Shown here piece after piece: positions 63,061-64,000 of a stretch of 64,000 nucleotides of DNA. The notes beneath the pieces were generated by a model, which saw only the letters and a list, made by a program, of their open reading frames with translations, ran no database searches and was not told the origin of the DNA. Source of the stretch: Bacteroidota bacterium (lineage in GTDB: Bacteria > Bacteroidota > Bacteroidia > Flavobacteriales_F > PHOS-HE28). The stretch is taken from the NCBI GenBank assembly GCA_018267155.1, contig JAFDZE010000041.1, positions 1 through 64,000 on the forward strand. The letters are read 5' to 3'. Both the position numbers and the translations under genes were made by a program. Within the stretch, counting starts at the first letter, position 1, and every line of letters begins with the position of its first letter.

Positions 63061-63576
63061 TCAAGCTTCAAAATTCAAGCCTCAAGCTGCAAGGCCCAAC
63101 ATGGCCTTGCGGTTCGATGGAGAAACAGAAGTTGCCGTGGCCAAACCGGTCTACGATCTTGAAGAGCGCCTGGCGGTTTTCGCCGCCCGGATAGTCGTGT
63201 ACGTCAACAGGATGCCGGGGAACATCGCAGGGCGCTACTACGCGGGCCAGTTGTTGAGGAGCGGCGGTTCACCCGCCTTGCACTACGGGGAATCGCAAGC
63301 CGCTGAATCGAACGACGACTTCATCCACAAGTGCAAGATCGCGCTTAAAGATGTTGAAGGAATCGCGGGGCAATCTGCGCATTCAGAAGCTCTCCAAGCT
63401 GATGCCAGATGATGACCCTGATCTGGTTTGGCTCGCACAGGAGTGCGAAGAACTCATTCGTATCCTGGCCACGATCATCATCAACCGGCAAAAGCTCGGA
63501 AAGCGGTAGCTCAAGGCCTCCGCCCACCTCTTGGATGTTGAAGCTTGAGCATTGCGTTTTGGGACTTGAAGCTTGA
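63061..63576 (+). mobile_element. Putative IVS-like cassette: four-helix-bundle gene between inverted repeats
   Basis: The whole 516 bp lies between the stop codon of the RsbW-like gene and the start codon of ybeY, with no base to spare on either side. The left end has TCAAGCTTCAA and CTCAAGCTGCAA; the right end, read inversely, has TCAAGCTTCAA and CTCAAGCTTCAA. The ends can thus pair, as in rRNA intervening sequences. The operon order ATPase-ybeY is conserved in Bacteroidota, so this looks like an insertion. No transposase is present, so mobility is inferred. Confidence 0.55.
63101..63509 (+). pseudogene. Four-helix-bundle (S23/23S-IVS family) gene with a +1 frameshift
   Basis: The first frame gives KPVYDLEERLAVFAARIVVY, LRSGGSPALHYGESQAAES and DFIHKCKIALKDVE. 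The sequence then goes out of frame. Removing one G near 63358-63360 restores EESRGNLRIQKLSKLMPDDD, then WLAQECEELIRILATIII and QKLGKR, stop. The restored protein would be about 135 residues, normal for the family. The match on both sides makes a sequencing or assembly error possible; a genuine pseudogene is equally possible. Confidence 0.85.
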
Positions 63577-63990
63577 ATGATCACCTTCCTCGCAACCGGT
63601 GTACCTTCCGTTTTCCGCGATCGCACGCGCCTGCGCAAGTGGCTCACCGCTGTGGCCAAGGATCACGGCCAAAGCATCGGCGAGCTGAACTACGTGCTGA
63701 TGAGCGACCTGGCATTGCTCAAATTCAACAAGGAGTTCCTGCAACACGATGACTTCACCGACGTCATCACCTTCGATGGCGGGCAAGACCGCAAACTGGT
63801 GAACGGCGATGTGCTCATGAGCCTGGACCGCATCACCGACAACGCGAAGACCTTCGGGGTGAGCAGGCAGCACGAACTGCGCCGCGTGATGGTGCATGGG
63901 CTGCTGCACCTGCTCGGGCATACGGACAAGAAGCCCTCGCAGCGCAAGGCGATGAGCGCACTGGAGGACAAGTACCTCGCCCGTTGGTAG
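63577..63990 (+). CDS. ybeY: Endoribonuclease YbeY (16S rRNA maturation)
   Basis: The 137-residue protein has the zinc-binding motif VMVHGLLHLLGHTD (HGxLHLxGH) near residue 108 and the preceding family blocks LNYVLMSDLALLKFNKEFLQ, HDDFTDVITFD and GDVLMSLDRI. YbeY processes the 16S rRNA 3' end and takes part in ribosome quality control. The start codon is the base immediately after the right inverted repeat of the cassette, so translation may depend on how that insert is transcribed. The length is normal. Confidence 0.96.
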   Translation: MITFLATGVPSVFRDRTRLRKWLTAVAKDHGQSIGELNYVLMSDLALLKFNKEFLQHDDFTDVITFDGGQDRKLVNGDVLMSLDRITDNAKTFGVSRQHELRRVMVHGLLHLLGHTDKKPSQRKAMSALEDKYLARW

Positions 63991-64000
63991 GCGGGTTCAG

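Overview
The window looks like chromosomal DNA of a GC-rich member of the Bacteroidota, most likely a Flavobacteriales-type lineage. The evidence is at least seven secreted proteins ending in type IX secretion (T9SS) type A-like tails (PNP...G.Y...), a PorZ-like T9SS component next to recO, the conserved Bacteroidota gene orders prs-rplY-pth and DUF4175/ATP-binding protein/ybeY, and promoter-like TAnnTTYG boxes upstream of many genes instead of sigma70 -35/-10 pairs. There is one tRNA (Cys, GCA). I see no rRNA, CRISPR array, transposase or phage gene.

Layout. 1-9.3 kb: a truncated AsmA-like DUF748 protein, then two short ssb paralogues with closely matching upstream regions, flanking an ECF sigma / anti-sigma / PKD-adhesin operon. 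9.4-15.6 kb: a two-domain universal stress protein; a minus-strand signalling operon (YfiR-like, TPR, SpoIIE phosphatase); an M28 peptidase; ferritin. 15.6-18.4 kb: prs-rplY-pth, interrupted by a GxxExxY gene bounded by inverted repeats. 18.6-26.8 kb: three consecutive secreted T9SS cargo genes. 26.8-31.4 kb: RNase R, MltD-like murein transglycosylase and a small unknown. 31.5-39 kb, minus strand: oligopeptidase B, RecO, PorZ-like, tRNA-Cys, FolB, GltX. 39-43 kb: small accessory genes, including a GNAT-like protein without its CoA motif, a DUF3179 membrane protein carrying a REP-like palindrome, an antitoxin with a decayed toxin, TfoX-N and a HEAT-like protein. 43-55 kb: surface proteins, including a 2310-residue metalloprotease/MopE-repeat protein, and an AbiE-type toxin-antitoxin pair. 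55-59 kb: a NarL-type response regulator and a propeller histidine kinase. 59-64 kb: DUF4175, RsbW-like ATPase, a frameshifted four-helix-bundle gene bounded by inverted repeats, and ybeY.

How the genes fit together. Three themes dominate. The first is secreted or surface adhesins and enzymes that would use the T9SS, of which PorZ is a part. The second is envelope-linked signalling: sigma/anti-sigma, YfiR/phosphatase and propeller kinase/regulator. The third is core translation and RNA genes (prs, rplY, pth, gltX, tRNA-Cys, rnr, ybeY).

The most unusual observation is that two unrelated small-protein families, GxxExxY and the S23/four-helix-bundle family, each sit in a cassette of about 0.5 kb bounded by short inverted repeats. 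Each cassette lies at the junction of a conserved operon, much like rRNA intervening sequences but outside rRNA. The second best is a 68-bp block shared upstream of both ssb genes. The third is the giant metalloprotease, which has three copies of an unfamiliar Cys-rich module and a dockerin-like C-terminal pair in place of a normal T9SS tail.
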